In this document: positions 26,606 to 35,860 of the stretch, in pieces
Position numbering within the stretch: position 1 is the stretch's first letter
Layout: each line of letters opens with the position of its first letter
Assembly (NCBI RefSeq): GCF_011745145.1
Contig: NZ_CP050191.1
Span: forward strand, 1-64,000
Source of the DNA: Mycobacterium sp. DL440
GTDB taxonomy: Bacteria; Actinomycetota; Actinomycetes; Mycobacteriales; Mycobacteriaceae
Direction: 5' to 3'
DNA length: 64,000 nt
Program-made: the position numbers and the translations under genes
The notes under the pieces: generated by a model
What the model was told of the DNA's origin: nothing
Database searches by the model: none
What the model saw: the letters and a program-made list of their open reading frames with translations, nothing else

Positions 26606-27430
26606 TCAGCCACCAGCTTCGATGGAGATCGGCTGCCACTGCTCCCACGTCGCCAGCCGGCTCTCATAGTCGGCCTTGGCCAGCTGCAGGGGCAGCTCAC
26701 CGAAGAACACCCGCAGCGGCGGTTCTTCGGCATCGACGATCTTGAGCACCGCCTCGGCCGAGGCCTTGGGGTCACCGGGCTTGGAGCTGCGCTGCTGGCG
26801 GGCGCGTTGCGCGGCGGCGCGGGCCTCGTCGTAATCGGCAAGCGGGGCAGCGTGTCTGGCAGAGGATCCGGCCCAATCGGTAGAGAACCCGCCCGGCTCG
26901 ATCAGCGTCACGTGCACACCGAACGGTGCGACCTCCTGGGCCAGTGACTGCGACAACCCTTCCAGCGCCCACTTGGACGCGTGGTACATCCCGACCAGCG
27001 GGAATGCGGTGATACCGCCGATCGAGGACACCTGGATTATGTGCCCGCTCCCTTGGGCGCGCAGGTACGGTAGCGCGGCCTGGGTGACCCACAGTGCACC
27101 GAAGACGTTCGTCTCGATCTGATCGCGCGCGTCGGCTTCCGACAACTCCTCGATGAACCCGAACTGGCCGTAGCCCGCATTGTTGACGACGATGTCCAGC
27201 CGGCCGAAGTGGCCGTGGGCCTGGGCGACTGCGGCGAAGTCCGCCCCGCGGTCGGTGACGTCCAGTCGGATCGGCAGCAGCGCGTCGCCGTACTTGTCGG
27301 CCAGGTCCGCCAGCGTCGCGGTGTCGCGCGCCGTGGCCGCCACCTTGTCACCGCGGTCCAGGGCCGCGATTGCCCACTCACGTCCGAAGCCCCTCGATGC
27401 ACCGGTGATGAACCACACTTTTTCGCTCAT
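26606..27430 (-). CDS. Classical short-chain dehydrogenase/reductase
   Basis: A 274-residue classical SDR: '[13 protein letters not shown]' (cofactor loop, residues 8-20), 'NNAGYGQFG', 'VSSIGG' and '[10 protein letters not shown]' (catalytic Tyr and Lys). It should oxidise or reduce an alcohol/ketone using NAD(P)H. The start is taken as ATG 27428-27430 ('MSEKVWF'), just before the fold; an ATG at 27484 would add an implausible tail. It is divergent from menG, 82 bases away. The substrate cannot be told. Confidence 0.88.
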   Translation of the reverse strand: MSEKVWFITGASRGFGREWAIAALDRGDKVAATARDTATLADLADKYGDALLPIRLDVTDRGADFAAVAQAHGHFGRLDIVVNNAGYGQFGFIEELSEADARDQIETNVFGALWVTQAALPYLRAQGSGHIIQVSSIGGITAFPLVGMYHASKWALEGLSQSLAQEVAPFGVHVTLIEPGGFSTDWAGSSARHAAPLADYDEARAAAQRARQQRSSKPGDPKASAEAVLKIVDAEEPPLRVFFGELPLQLAKADYESRLATWEQWQPISIEAGG

Positions 27431-27512
27431 GATCAGGTTCAAGTCGCCCCAGCGAAGGCCAATTCCCGATCGCAGGAAGTTCACAGGGATTGCTACGGGT
27501 AGCGTCGGCGGC

Positions 27513-28205
27513 GTGAGTCGAGCGAGCCTGGAGAAGAACCCCCACGAAGTGGCATCGATGTTCGACGCCGTGGCGCGGCGCTACGACCTGACCAACACGG
27601 TGCTCTCGCTCGGGCAGGACCGGTTCTGGCGCCGGCAGACGCGTGCAGCGCTGGGAATCGGGCCCGGCGACAAGGTGCTGGACCTGGCCGCGGGCACCGC
27701 GGTATCGACGGTCGAGCTGGCGTCCTCGGGCGCGTGGTGCGTGGCCGCGGACTTCTCGGTGGGCATGCTCGCTGCCGGGGCCTCGCGCCCGGTGCCGAAG
27801 GTGGGTGCCGACGCCACCCGGCTGCCGTTCGCCGACGGGGTGTTCGACGCGGTCACCATCAGCTTCGGACTACGCAACGTTGTCGACCATGTGGCAGGGC
27901 TACGCGAGATGGCCCGGGTGACCCGGCCCGGCGGCCGGCTGGTGGTGTGCGAATTCTCCACGCCGACAAACGGTGCATTCGCCACGCTCTACAAGGAATA
28001 CCTGATGCAGGCACTGCCGCGGATGGCCACCGCGGTGTCGAGCAACCCGGATGCCTATGTGTACCTGGCCGAGTCGATCCGGGCCTGGCCGGATCAGGAC
28101 GAGCTGGCTCGTCGCATCGGCGACGCCGGGTGGTCACAGGTCAAGTGGCGCAACCTGACCGGCGGCATCGTGGCGTTGCACGCGGCGACGAAGCCGTCCC
28201 CCTAG
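27513..28205 (+). CDS. menG: Demethylmenaquinone methyltransferase MenG (UbiE family)
   Basis: The 230-residue enzyme makes menaquinone from demethylmenaquinone using S-adenosylmethionine, the last core step of menaquinone synthesis. It matches MenG/UbiE: '[19 protein letters not shown]' at the N-terminus, the SAM loop '[16 protein letters not shown]', '[16 protein letters not shown]' and 'FGLRNV'. It corresponds to Rv0558 of M. tuberculosis (there called menH/ubiE). The start is GTG 27513 with no strong ribosome site. The other isoprenoid genes of its ancestral neighbourhood, menJ and grcC1, are about 16 kb downstream. Confidence 0.92.
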   Translation: MSRASLEKNPHEVASMFDAVARRYDLTNTVLSLGQDRFWRRQTRAALGIGPGDKVLDLAAGTAVSTVELASSGAWCVAADFSVGMLAAGASRPVPKVGADATRLPFADGVFDAVTISFGLRNVVDHVAGLREMARVTRPGGRLVVCEFSTPTNGAFATLYKEYLMQALPRMATAVSSNPDAYVYLAESIRAWPDQDELARRIGDAGWSQVKWRNLTGGIVALHAATKPSP

Positions 28206-28286
28206 CTCGCGTATCACTTGGTGACCGTGGGCCGATAGGACTCCGGCAGCTTTCGGGGCGCGCTCATCGGCCGGTGAAGTGCGGAA

Positions 28287-28309
28287 CCTCGTCAAATAAT
28301 TTGACGAGG
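28287..28309. terminator. Perfect palindrome between convergent genes, likely bidirectional terminator
   Basis: CCTCGTCAAAT and ATTTGACGAGG flank one base, an 11-bp perfect palindrome. It lies between menG (ends 28205) and the convergent lipoprotein gene (ends 28343), so termination from both sides is the simplest role. There is no U-tract; a protein-binding site is an alternative. Confidence 0.5.
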
Positions 28310-28342
28310 CAACCGGGAACTACTCCGCCGGAAGCTCCTCGT

Positions 28343-29056
28343 TCAGCGGTGAGCGTTGGTGACCAGCTTGTTGACGATGCTGGTTGCCTGGTCGTGGATC
28401 TGATAGCCGCACACCTTGGCCTCGAGCGACATCTTGGACACCACCGACAGTGAGTGCTGGCATGCCCATCCATCGGTGCCCGCGCGGGTGGCTGTCTGGG
28501 TGATCAGGTCGCCGTCGACGACGAGATGGCCGATATTCCAGGTGCGGTCGCTGGTCTCTTCGCCCTGTTTCTCGCGGATCGGGATTGTGGAGCCCGCGCA
28601 GTTGCGCCATACCTTTTCCGAGATCCGGTGCATGGATTGCGTTTCAGCCTCCGACGCGTAAAGCACGGCGGCCTGTTGCACCAAGTGGTGGTGGTCTGAG
28701 TCGGGGTCCTGGGCCACCTGGGTGCGCACTGCCGTCCAGTAAGTGAACCGATAGTCCATCTCCTCGGCGGGAAAGAGTGCGGCCAGGCACTTTTCGTCGC
28801 GAATCCTCCAGAAGTTGTTGCTCATGTCCGCAGACTTGCTGGTGAACGTCAAGTTGTTGGCTCCGACGATCGATTTGAGTTCCTCGATCGGCAACATGAT
28901 CTGCTCCAGCTTGTTCTCCTCCGGCGACGGAGTCTTCTTCAGGGCGGCGCCGGACACGGTGCTAGTGCAACCGGTGATGCCGACCAGTGCTGCCGCCGCG
29001 ACGATCACGCACAACGTTCGAGTTCTGGGCACCCGGTCATTCTTGCCTGTTCCCAT
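28343..29056 (-). CDS. Lipoprotein with PknH-type sensor domain
   Basis: A 237-residue exported lipoprotein. A hydrophobic stretch ('LCVIVAAAALVGITGC') ends in lipobox Cys30. The rest resembles the extracellular sensor domain found at the C-terminus of kinase PknH and in lipoproteins such as LppH/LppR (PF14032): paired cysteines ('EKCLAALFP', 'VWRNCAGST', 'DGWACQHSL', 'AKVCGYQ') likely form two disulfides. It would sit on the outer face of the membrane and may sense or bind a small ligand. The start is ATG 29054-29056; GTG 29032 is an alternative. It is separated from the upstream DUF2236 genes by a terminator-like repeat. Confidence 0.8.
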   Translation of the reverse strand: MGTGKNDRVPRTRTLCVIVAAAALVGITGCTSTVSGAALKKTPSPEENKLEQIMLPIEELKSIVGANNLTFTSKSADMSNNFWRIRDEKCLAALFPAEEMDYRFTYWTAVRTQVAQDPDSDHHHLVQQAAVLYASEAETQSMHRISEKVWRNCAGSTIPIREKQGEETSDRTWNIGHLVVDGDLITQTATRAGTDGWACQHSLSVVSKMSLEAKVCGYQIHDQATSIVNKLVTNAHR

Positions 29057-29059
29057 CGC

Positions 29060-29118
29060 CGAAACCGCATTCCAGCAGCACTTGTTCGAGTAACCATCTG
29101 CTGGAATGCCGTTTCGGC
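29060..29118. terminator. 20-bp inverted repeat ending the mce-DUF2236 operon
   Basis: Arms 29060-29079 and 29099-29118 are complementary with one mismatch around 19 bases. The repeat starts directly downstream of the second DUF2236 gene (stop at 29125) and just upstream of the lipoprotein start, so it would end the long minus-strand transcript before the lipoprotein gene. Confidence 0.65.
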
Positions 29119-29124
29119 GGAAGA

Positions 29125-29844
29125 TCAGGACAGAACCCGGCCGGTCGGCAGGACCCGGTTCACGGCGGCGAACCGCCGCAAGGATCGCCGATCGCGAGCG
29201 CTGACCACCGTCCCGGTCAGCTCGGCCGCCCGTGGATGCTGCATGGCCCGGATTGCGCGATGCGGCACGGCTCGCGGCCACCAGTCCGTCGGCGCGAACA
29301 TCTGCCGGCGAAACGGCTCGAAGTGCTCACCCGCCGACAACTGGGTGCGGCATGCGTTCTCGAAGTACTCGCCGAACTCGGACCAACTCGCCGGCATCGG
29401 TCGGGTGGAGATGCCATAGCGCCGGTACCACGCGCAGCACTCCTGGTAGAGCTGCTCGTGTTCGTCGTCATCTAGCTTCCGGATGAAGGTATTCACCATC
29501 ATCACAAGGCTTTCCACATAGGTGGCGTGCTGGAAGTGGAAGACGTCCGGGTTCAGCGCGTGGTACTTGTTCCCGGCCGGGTCGCGGCCCTTGACGTCTT
29601 CGTGCGCGAACCGGATGTACGGCCGCATGTCGACGTTGGTGTGGGCGATCCTGATCGCTTGCGTCACAGTGCGTTTGTGGTGGAGCCAGACTCGACGGTG
29701 CAACAGCGCATGCTGCGTGATCCCGGTGGCGATCGTCGGATGCAGAGACTGCAGGCACACCGCCCGGGGCAGCGTGAACAGGAACCGCCGATCCCCGAGG
29801 TAGCGCCACAGCAGTGTGCCCGGGCCGAGGTCGGCAGCCGTCAC
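29125..29844 (-). CDS. DUF2236 (MpaB/Lcp-like) oxygenase, second of a tandem pair
   Basis: A 239-residue member of DUF2236, the family of latex-clearing protein Lcp and MpaB-type oxygenases, which bind a b-type heme. The characteristic core is present: 'LQSLHPTIATGITQH' (31-45) and 'RFAHEDVKGRDPAGNKYHAL' (78-97) followed by 'DVFHFQHATYVESLV', His81 being a candidate heme ligand. GTG 29842-29844 lies two bases after the stop of the preceding paralogue, so translation is probably coupled. It is the last gene of the unit that begins with yrbEA. Substrate unknown; Lcp relatives cleave polyisoprene. Confidence 0.8.
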   Translation of the reverse strand: MTAADLGPGTLLWRYLGDRRFLFTLPRAVCLQSLHPTIATGITQHALLHRRVWLHHKRTVTQAIRIAHTNVDMRPYIRFAHEDVKGRDPAGNKYHALNPDVFHFQHATYVESLVMMVNTFIRKLDDDEHEQLYQECCAWYRRYGISTRPMPASWSEFGEYFENACRTQLSAGEHFEPFRRQMFAPTDWWPRAVPHRAIRAMQHPRAAELTGTVVSARDRRSLRRFAAVNRVLPTGRVLS

Positions 29845-29846
29845 CC

Positions 29847-30752
29847 TCAGATCAGCGCCTTCTTGCGGCGGATCCGGCGGCGCAGGTCCTTCATGAGCAC
29901 CGCATAGTTGCCGTTGCGCAGTGACTTCGGCAGGAACCGGTTGACGAACGCCACGAACAGAAATAGGTGTTCGAAGCGGCGCCGGTCGGTGTCGGTCCAC
30001 TCCAGTTCCATCGCGTCGCGGAAAACGGGCGCCAGGAAGCCGATGGTCAAGAACCTCAGCAGCGGCGCCAGCATCTTCCGCATCGGCCAGTTGATCATCC
30101 GCAGTTCCACCAGGACCATGAGGTAATCCCGGACGAACGGGGTCATCTCGACGCGTTCGCATGCGGTGTTCCAGTACGCATCGAAGTCCGCCCTGGTCGC
30201 CGGCCACATCTCCTCGAGGACCTGCAAGGTGGTGCCGATGGTCATCGCGCTCTGGTAGAACGTCTCGGCCTGTTCCTCCGTCATCGTCCCGTAGAGAAGC
30301 TGATGGGTGTCCTCGTAGAAGATGAAAAGGCAGGCCGCCACCCACAACTGCAGTTCGCGGTTGAACGCGTTGTACTTGACCGGACTGTCTTCGGTGGACC
30401 GCACCTGCCGGTGCGCCACGTTGACGGCCTCCCGGTAGGCGTTCTTCTCCTCGTCGGTGCCGAGGATCGCGACGGTCAGGTATTGCGCGGTGGTGCGCAG
30501 CCGCTTCCACGGGTGGTGTACCAAACTTCCTGACTCCACCCGGCTTTCGGACACCCCGTACCCGACCTCAGGCCAGCTCATCTGCATGATGACGTTCGCT
30601 GCCGCCCCGGCGGCGGACCAGAAGTCCAGCGCGTCGGAGAGGTCGACGTGCTTCTTCCGGATCCACCGCGGCACCCGCTGAGTGACGGTGATGCGGGTTT
30701 CGGCAGTGGTCAACCGCGGCTCGGCGGCCAGATCCACGTATGTCGCTGGCAT
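29847..30752 (-). CDS. DUF2236 (MpaB/Lcp-like) oxygenase, first of a tandem pair
   Basis: A 301-residue DUF2236 protein. After an N-terminal region with several basic residues comes the family core: 'RLRTTAQYLTVAILGTDEEK', 'VNVAHRQVR' (His114, candidate heme ligand) and 'YNAFNRELQLWVAACLF'. It is clearly related to the next gene but diverged. It begins 38 bases after the mas stop on the same strand, so it most likely continues the mce operon transcript. A role in oxidising the lipid brought in by the Mce system is a reasonable inference, not demonstrated here. Confidence 0.8.
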   Translation of the reverse strand: MPATYVDLAAEPRLTTAETRITVTQRVPRWIRKKHVDLSDALDFWSAAGAAANVIMQMSWPEVGYGVSESRVESGSLVHHPWKRLRTTAQYLTVAILGTDEEKNAYREAVNVAHRQVRSTEDSPVKYNAFNRELQLWVAACLFIFYEDTHQLLYGTMTEEQAETFYQSAMTIGTTLQVLEEMWPATRADFDAYWNTACERVEMTPFVRDYLMVLVELRMINWPMRKMLAPLLRFLTIGFLAPVFRDAMELEWTDTDRRRFEHLFLFVAFVNRFLPKSLRNGNYAVLMKDLRRRIRRKKALI

Positions 30753-30790
30753 GGAACTCCTCTCGGGGCGAACGATGGCTAACGGGGGGA

Positions 30791-31411
30791 CTACACGGTC
30801 TGCACGTCGTCGACGATCCAGCGGTCGCCGCTGCGCACGAGCTTGACCACCATCCGGTACTTCTGGTTACTACCCTGTGGTGCAGTCACATTGGTGACGT
30901 GCTGGTCGACGAACGCGACGACGGTTGCGGTGTCACCGTCCAGCGAGTCGACGGCCACGCGTTCGGCGGTGGCGGTCGCGACGCCCTTGCTGGTCACCAC
31001 GATGTCGCGCAGCGCCTTGACCATCTCGTCGTACTTGGCCGCGAACGCCGGGGTGGAGCCGGAGACGATGTGGTCCCGGTTGGCGTCCATCTTCTGATAG
31101 TCGAAGGCGGCCATCGCCACCAGATAGTCGCGAGACATCTGGACGGCCTCGGTGCGCAGGGCGTCGTCCTGGCGGTGGTGGTACGCGCCGATGGACAACA
31201 CCACGAGCGCGGCCGTGGCGGCAACGGCCACCACGGCGAGAAGGCCCGCGACCAGTCGGCGCTTGAGGCGGCTCGGTTCAGATACCTCGGGCTCGGCTTC
31301 CAGCTCAGCCTCGAGTTCGTCGGCTTCGTCTGCTGGGTCTTCGGTGGGATCCTCCAACGTCAGTACCGATTCACCGCGGTCGTCGACAGAGTCATCATCG
31401 GAATTGCTCAC
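30791..31411 (-). CDS. Mce-associated membrane protein (Mas/Mam)
   Basis: The 206-residue protein has an acidic cytosolic N-terminus (residues about 10-50, rich in Asp and Glu), one membrane segment ('LVAGLLAVVAVAATAALVVL') and an extracytoplasmic domain of about 120 residues with an NTF2-like pattern ending 'GDRWIVDDVQTV'. This is the layout of Mas proteins encoded at the ends of mce operons, which stabilise or assemble the transporter. The GTG start (31409-31411) overlaps the mceF stop by four bases. Confidence 0.88.
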   Translation of the reverse strand: MSNSDDDSVDDRGESVLTLEDPTEDPADEADELEAELEAEPEVSEPSRLKRRLVAGLLAVVAVAATAALVVLSIGAYHHRQDDALRTEAVQMSRDYLVAMAAFDYQKMDANRDHIVSGSTPAFAAKYDEMVKALRDIVVTSKGVATATAERVAVDSLDGDTATVVAFVDQHVTNVTAPQGSNQKYRMVVKLVRSGDRWIVDDVQTV

Positions 31412-32631
31412 TGCGGGCCACCTTTCAGGATGCTGCGCCATTTGTACGCCAGCTGGGCCAGGGTCGGGATCTTGACCGGGTCACTGACCACGTCGGGTCC
31501 GATCGGATGTCCGGGGGTCTGTGAGTTCTGCAGGCCTAGATCGTTGGGTCGGGGTGCGTTGACCGCCCCCCGCATCAGCATGTCGGGTGCGGGCGGGCAG
31601 TACATCACCAGGTTTGGTTCGGTGGGACTGACATCGCCGATGGCCCGCCGGTCGACGTCGTAGTTGCACACCGGTCCCTGCGTGGCGATCAGTGAGAAAT
31701 CCGCCCGGGTCTGGCCGGTGGCGTCGACCTTGACGATCGACGTCAGGTCCTGCAAGCCCTTGGGGATGGTCGTGAGCCCGGTCTGCAGCGAATCGGTACG
31801 GTCACCGATGATCGGGGTGACGGTGGCCAGGTTGGCCAGGGTGGCGCCGAACGTGCCCTGATAGGTATCCAGCACCCGCTGCAGCGACTTCAGTGCGCCG
31901 GGTGATCGATCGGTCAGGTACAGGAACGCCGGGCCACTGCCGTCGAGCTGATTGGCCAACCGTGAGCTGGCGGCCATACCGCGCACGAACGGGTCGCCTT
32001 GACCGGCCATGGTGGTTACCAATGCTGCGGTGCCCTCGATCAGTGGCTGCAGTTGACCGGTCTGGCTTCGGATGCGGGTGGACATGTCCGACGCGTTGTC
32101 GATCAGCATGGCCAAGTCGGGGCCCAGCCCGTCGAACGCGTTCGACAGTTCGGTTCCGACCGACTGAACCGCCTGGGTGTCAATGCCTTTCACCAGTTGC
32201 GCGGTGTCGCCCATGATCCGGTCCATCTGGATCGGTTGCCGGTCGGCCGGTGCGGCGATGGTGTCCCCGGAGGCCAGGTACGGGCCGGCGTCGGACTGCG
32301 GCATGATGTCGACGCTCTGGATGCCTGCGGCCGTGCCCATCCCGACGGTCAGGATCGCGTCGCGCGGGATCCGGGTGCCGGGGTCGATTGCCAGCCGCAC
32401 CATGGCGGTGCCGTCGGGGTCGAGCCACACGTCGTCGACGGTGCCGACCTGTACCCCGCGCACGGTGACGCTGGTCCCGGCGGTCAGGCCGAACGCGTCG
32501 GTCATCGTCGCGGTCAGGGTCATCGGTGTCCGGAACCCTTGGGGTCCGGCCACGTAGCGGATGCCGAACGGGATGACGATCACGGCGATCACTGCGAAGA
32601 TCGCCAGCTGAACCACTACCAGGCGTCTCAA
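31408..32631 (-). CDS. MCE family protein MceF
   Basis: A 407-residue Mce protein with an N-terminal membrane anchor (residues about 5-25), an MCE domain at about 35-115 ('GLTAGTSVTVRGVQVGTVDD') and a long helical region. It occupies the last mce position, before mas, and is named by position. In mce systems six different Mce subunits assemble into a channel that carries lipids from the outer envelope to the YrbE permease. It overlaps mceE by four bases. Confidence 0.9.
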   Translation of the reverse strand: MRRLVVVQLAIFAVIAVIVIPFGIRYVAGPQGFRTPMTLTATMTDAFGLTAGTSVTVRGVQVGTVDDVWLDPDGTAMVRLAIDPGTRIPRDAILTVGMGTAAGIQSVDIMPQSDAGPYLASGDTIAAPADRQPIQMDRIMGDTAQLVKGIDTQAVQSVGTELSNAFDGLGPDLAMLIDNASDMSTRIRSQTGQLQPLIEGTAALVTTMAGQGDPFVRGMAASSRLANQLDGSGPAFLYLTDRSPGALKSLQRVLDTYQGTFGATLANLATVTPIIGDRTDSLQTGLTTIPKGLQDLTSIVKVDATGQTRADFSLIATQGPVCNYDVDRRAIGDVSPTEPNLVMYCPPAPDMLMRGAVNAPRPNDLGLQNSQTPGHPIGPDVVSDPVKIPTLAQLAYKWRSILKGGPQ

Positions 32632-33698
32632 TTCAGACCTCCCGACAAGAACCCCTCCAAGGCGACGTCCCCGGTGATCGGGGTGCCGTTGACGATCAAT
32701 CCTCCGGTGAGGAGTTTGTCGATGGTGCCCGGGATGTCCAGGGCGCCATCGAACATCAGGTAGTCGCCGTGTACCGAGTTGCCGAACTTCTCCAGGAAGT
32801 TGTTCATCGCGGCGAGCATCCCGCCGAGCCGGTCGTTGAAGGTGCCCATGGTCTGCACGACGGTGCCGGCGTCGTTCACCATGGCGTTGAGGTCGGTCGA
32901 CGACAGCACGCTGTTGGCGGTGGCGGCCAGTGCGGTGGTAGCGGAGAACAGCGTCTGCAGCTTGGCGCGCTGGACATCGAGCATTGCCACCACCTTGGGC
33001 ACCGCGTCGAGGTAGCCGGCAACGGTCTGCTGCTCGTGGCCGAACTGTCCGGTGATGTTGGCGGCCAGGCTCATTGCCTGGTCGAACTCGCCCTGGTGTT
33101 GGGAGGCCTTGGCGGCCAGCAGGGACATCGAGTCGATCAGACCACGCACCTTGTCGGCCCGCCCGCCGAACGCCTTGTCCAGTTCGGTGACGATGGTGGC
33201 CAGCTGGTCGACGCCGCTGCGGGACAGCAGTGCCCCGAAGGTGGCCAGCGCACTCTCGATCTGCGGCCCCAGCTCGGTGTGACTGGGTGGGATCACGTCG
33301 CCGTCGCGCAACGCCCGCTGCGGAGCCAGTTGGGCGCTGCTGAGCCGGACGAACGGATTGCCAAGGGCCGACGGCAGTTCCACGCTGGCCACGGTCGCGG
33401 AGTCCAGACCGTCGGCGTCGGCCAGGCTCAGCTGAACCGAGGCGCCCGAGGCGGCCAGGCTCATCCCGCTGACCCGGCCCACCACCTTCTGCCCGTTGCG
33501 CACGTCGGCCCCGATGGTGATGCCGTCGGCGGTCGGCAGCACCACGGTGACGGCCATCGTGTCACTCGGCGAGGTGCGACCAAGCGGCAGGTCCTGAATT
33601 CCGATATCGCTCAACGCCCATACGCCGGCGGTGGCCACGACGACCGCGCAACCGGCGGCCGCGCCCCGCAGGGTGGGCTTGGGCAGGGATCTAGGCAT
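32628..33698 (-). CDS. MCE family protein MceE (lacks the usual lipobox cysteine)
   Basis: A 356-residue Mce protein in the mceE position. MceE proteins are normally lipoproteins whose anchored cysteine comes shortly before a 'GLxDLPLPG'-like segment. Here the equivalent segment is 'GVWALSDIGIQDLPLG', with no cysteine at the expected place. The only early cysteine, Cys17 in 'GAAAGC', is followed by more hydrophobic residues and does not fit a lipobox. It may therefore be held by an uncleaved membrane segment (about 12-30). The MCE domain follows at about 45-125 and a helical region to the C-terminus. It overlaps mceF by four bases and follows mceD by six. Confidence 0.88.
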   Translation of the reverse strand: MPRSLPKPTLRGAAAGCAVVVATAGVWALSDIGIQDLPLGRTSPSDTMAVTVVLPTADGITIGADVRNGQKVVGRVSGMSLAASGASVQLSLADADGLDSATVASVELPSALGNPFVRLSSAQLAPQRALRDGDVIPPSHTELGPQIESALATFGALLSRSGVDQLATIVTELDKAFGGRADKVRGLIDSMSLLAAKASQHQGEFDQAMSLAANITGQFGHEQQTVAGYLDAVPKVVAMLDVQRAKLQTLFSATTALAATANSVLSSTDLNAMVNDAGTVVQTMGTFNDRLGGMLAAMNNFLEKFGNSVHGDYLMFDGALDIPGTIDKLLTGGLIVNGTPITGDVALEGFLSGGLN

Positions 33699-33704
33699 GA
33701 CCGT

Positions 33705-34808
33705 TCACCTCGGGTACTTCGGGTTCGGCGCCGGTGCGTTGCCGGTGACGGCAGACACGATGCCCAGCGGGTCCGAGCGGCTGATCGGGTAGGAGATCGG
33801 GTTGGTGATCCCGGCACCCACACACATCGGCAGCATGTTGCGGTCGCAGAAATTCTGGGCCGCGGCGAACTGCGACAGCACCGTGGACACGTTCAACCGG
33901 ATCCGGCCGCGCCGGTCCTGGCCGACGGTGTTGGACAGGTTCTGCATCATCAGGGGCACCAGGTCCATGAACTCGGCCAGCTGCGGTTGCTTGGCGGTCA
34001 GCACATCGCCGACGGCGTTGAGGTTGGCCGCGATCGTGCCCAGATCATCACCGTGCTGGGTGACGAAGGTGTCCACCTGATCGAGCACCACCTTCAGATC
34101 GGCCATGGGCTGGGCGATGTCGACTCCTGCGTCGGCCCAGCTTCCGCCGACCTGACCGAGCTCGTCGACCATCTGGTTCAGCGACACCTGACGCTGGTTG
34201 AACGCGGCCATCAGCGTGCTGAGGTTGTCCACCACCGCGCCGATGTCCTCGGCCCGGGCGCCGAGCACTCCGCTGGCCGCGCTGAGGTTGCGCATCGCGG
34301 AGTTGAACAGCTTGCCCTGATCGCGCCACTGGTCGGCACCGCGGGTGAGCACCGCGCCGATGTCACCCTGCTGCGGCCCGATCGCCGAGGTCAGTGTGCT
34401 CAGGCTGCCCAGCATGGTGTCGAAGGTGATCGGGGAGTGGCTGTGGTCGGCCCCGATGACGTGACCGTCGGCCAGGGTGGGCCCCGTTCCGCTGTAGGCG
34501 GGCCCGAGTTCGACGCTGCGGTCACTGATCAGGGCCGGGCTCACCACGTAGGCATCGGGTTCGGCGGGCAGCGCGACGTCGTCGGGCAGCGTCATGGTGA
34601 CCCGCACCGTGGTGCCCTGTGGGGTCACCGCGGTGACCCGTCCCACCGGCACTCCGAGCACGGTGACCTTGCTGCCCGGGTAGATGCCGTTGATGTAGCC
34701 GAAATCGGCGTGCACGGTCCGGGCCCGGTCGGTGCGGCCGAACACGTACCAGCCGCCGGCGGCCAGACACAGGACCACGATGAGCGCCATCGAAATCTGT
34801 CGCTTCAT
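33705..34808 (-). CDS. MCE family protein MceD
   Basis: A 367-residue Mce protein. It has an N-terminal membrane segment ('ISMALIVVLCLAAGGWYVFG'), the MCE domain at about 30-110 with 'GIYPGSKVTVLGVPVGRV', a long helical region and a Pro-rich C-terminus. A cysteine pair ('NFCDRNMLPMC') near the end is typical of Mce subunits and may form a disulfide. ATG 34806-34808 overlaps the mceC stop (ATGA); a longer start at 34886 would read through mceC. Confidence 0.9.
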   Translation of the reverse strand: MKRQISMALIVVLCLAAGGWYVFGRTDRARTVHADFGYINGIYPGSKVTVLGVPVGRVTAVTPQGTTVRVTMTLPDDVALPAEPDAYVVSPALISDRSVELGPAYSGTGPTLADGHVIGADHSHSPITFDTMLGSLSTLTSAIGPQQGDIGAVLTRGADQWRDQGKLFNSAMRNLSAASGVLGARAEDIGAVVDNLSTLMAAFNQRQVSLNQMVDELGQVGGSWADAGVDIAQPMADLKVVLDQVDTFVTQHGDDLGTIAANLNAVGDVLTAKQPQLAEFMDLVPLMMQNLSNTVGQDRRGRIRLNVSTVLSQFAAAQNFCDRNMLPMCVGAGITNPISYPISRSDPLGIVSAVTGNAPAPNPKYPR

Positions 34809-35860
34809 CGGCATTCCCGCTGAACGTTGAGGAAGCACAACAGGTTGTCGGGCATCACCACGGACGGCGAGTTGACGTCGGCCCACGTGCCGTTGCCGGT
34901 GGAATTGGTGACCGCGCGGATCGCCGGGGGCATCTTCAGCAGGGTCTGGTCGATCTTGTCCACATTGGCTTTCAGGGTTCCGGTGACCGCGGTGAGGCCG
35001 GCGATCAAACTGCCGAAATCGGCCTGCTTCTCGGTGTAGATCGCGGCCAGGTGCCGCATGATCGCAGTCAGGTTGGTGACGATGTCGGTGAGCGCCTGGC
35101 GACGCGCGGCCAGTGAGGACACGATGTACTGGGCATTGGCCGCGGTGTCGGCCAGCGAATCGGTTTGATGCGACAGCATTTCGGCCATCGACCGGCTGAT
35201 CCGCAGGATCTCGTCGATCTTGTCGCCGTTGTCGGCGAAGGCCGAACTGGCGGCGCTGATTCCGGCCAGCGCCTGGCCGAGTTCGGTGCTGTTGCCGGGC
35301 ATGGTGTCGACCAGGGTGTTCATCATCGCCGTCAGTGGCTGCGCCTCGACGTGCTCGGCGGTGTCGGCGGCCTTACGGCCCACTTCGTCGAGGCTGTAGG
35401 GAACCGTGGTACGCGACAACGGAATCACGTTGGAGTCCAATCCATTTACCGCGCCCGCGGGCATGACATCCAGAAACCTCTTGCCCAGCACGGTCCGCAG
35501 CCGCACCGTCACCGTGGTGCGATTGCCGAGGGCCTGCGCCTTGTCGAGCCGGAAGCCGACGCGTACCCGGTCGACGGCCAGGGCCACGTCCTCCACCCGA
35601 CCCGCCGGCACCCCGGCGACGTACACCGGGTCGCCCCCGGACAGACCGCTGGCATTGGCCAGCTCGGCGACATAGGCATTGGTCCGCACGTGGTAGACGG
35701 CGCGGGGGATGCCGATCGAGACGACCATGATGGCCACCAGGGTGACGGTGCCGATCATGCCCAGCGCCAACGGGATTGACGGGTTGTGTTTGCGCTGATC
35801 CTTCACGAAGAGGAAGATCACCGCGCCGACGACGAGGTCGATCAGTTTGACGAGAAACAT
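34805..35860 (-). CDS. MCE family protein MceC
   Basis: A 351-residue Mce protein with an N-terminal cytosolic and membrane segment (about residues 1-50, including 'GMIGTVTLVAIMVVSIGI'), MCE domain about 55-135 ('GLSGGDPVYVAGVPAGRVED') and a helical C-terminal region ending in a short cysteine-containing tail ('DNLLCFLNVQRECR'). Its ATG follows the mceB stop directly (TAGATG), and its stop overlaps mceD, as expected of tightly coupled subunits of one transporter. Confidence 0.9.
   Translation of the reverse strand: MFLVKLIDLVVGAVIFLFVKDQRKHNPSIPLALGMIGTVTLVAIMVVSIGIPRAVYHVRTNAYVAELANASGLSGGDPVYVAGVPAGRVEDVALAVDRVRVGFRLDKAQALGNRTTVTVRLRTVLGKRFLDVMPAGAVNGLDSNVIPLSRTTVPYSLDEVGRKAADTAEHVEAQPLTAMMNTLVDTMPGNSTELGQALAGISAASSAFADNGDKIDEILRISRSMAEMLSHQTDSLADTAANAQYIVSSLAARRQALTDIVTNLTAIMRHLAAIYTEKQADFGSLIAGLTAVTGTLKANVDKIDQTLLKMPPAIRAVTNSTGNGTWADVNSPSVVMPDNLLCFLNVQRECR

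Noticed and set aside
28214..28267. Possible 17-residue peptide on the minus strand after menG (MSAPRKLPESYRPTVTK)
   Set aside because: It looks protein-like but has no ribosome site and no conserved context that I can judge; too short to support without comparison to relatives.
32769..34823. Open frame of 684 codons antisense to mceE and mceD
   Set aside because: It crosses two real genes, has low-complexity Gly/Val/His/Gln composition and no ribosome site; a coding shadow.
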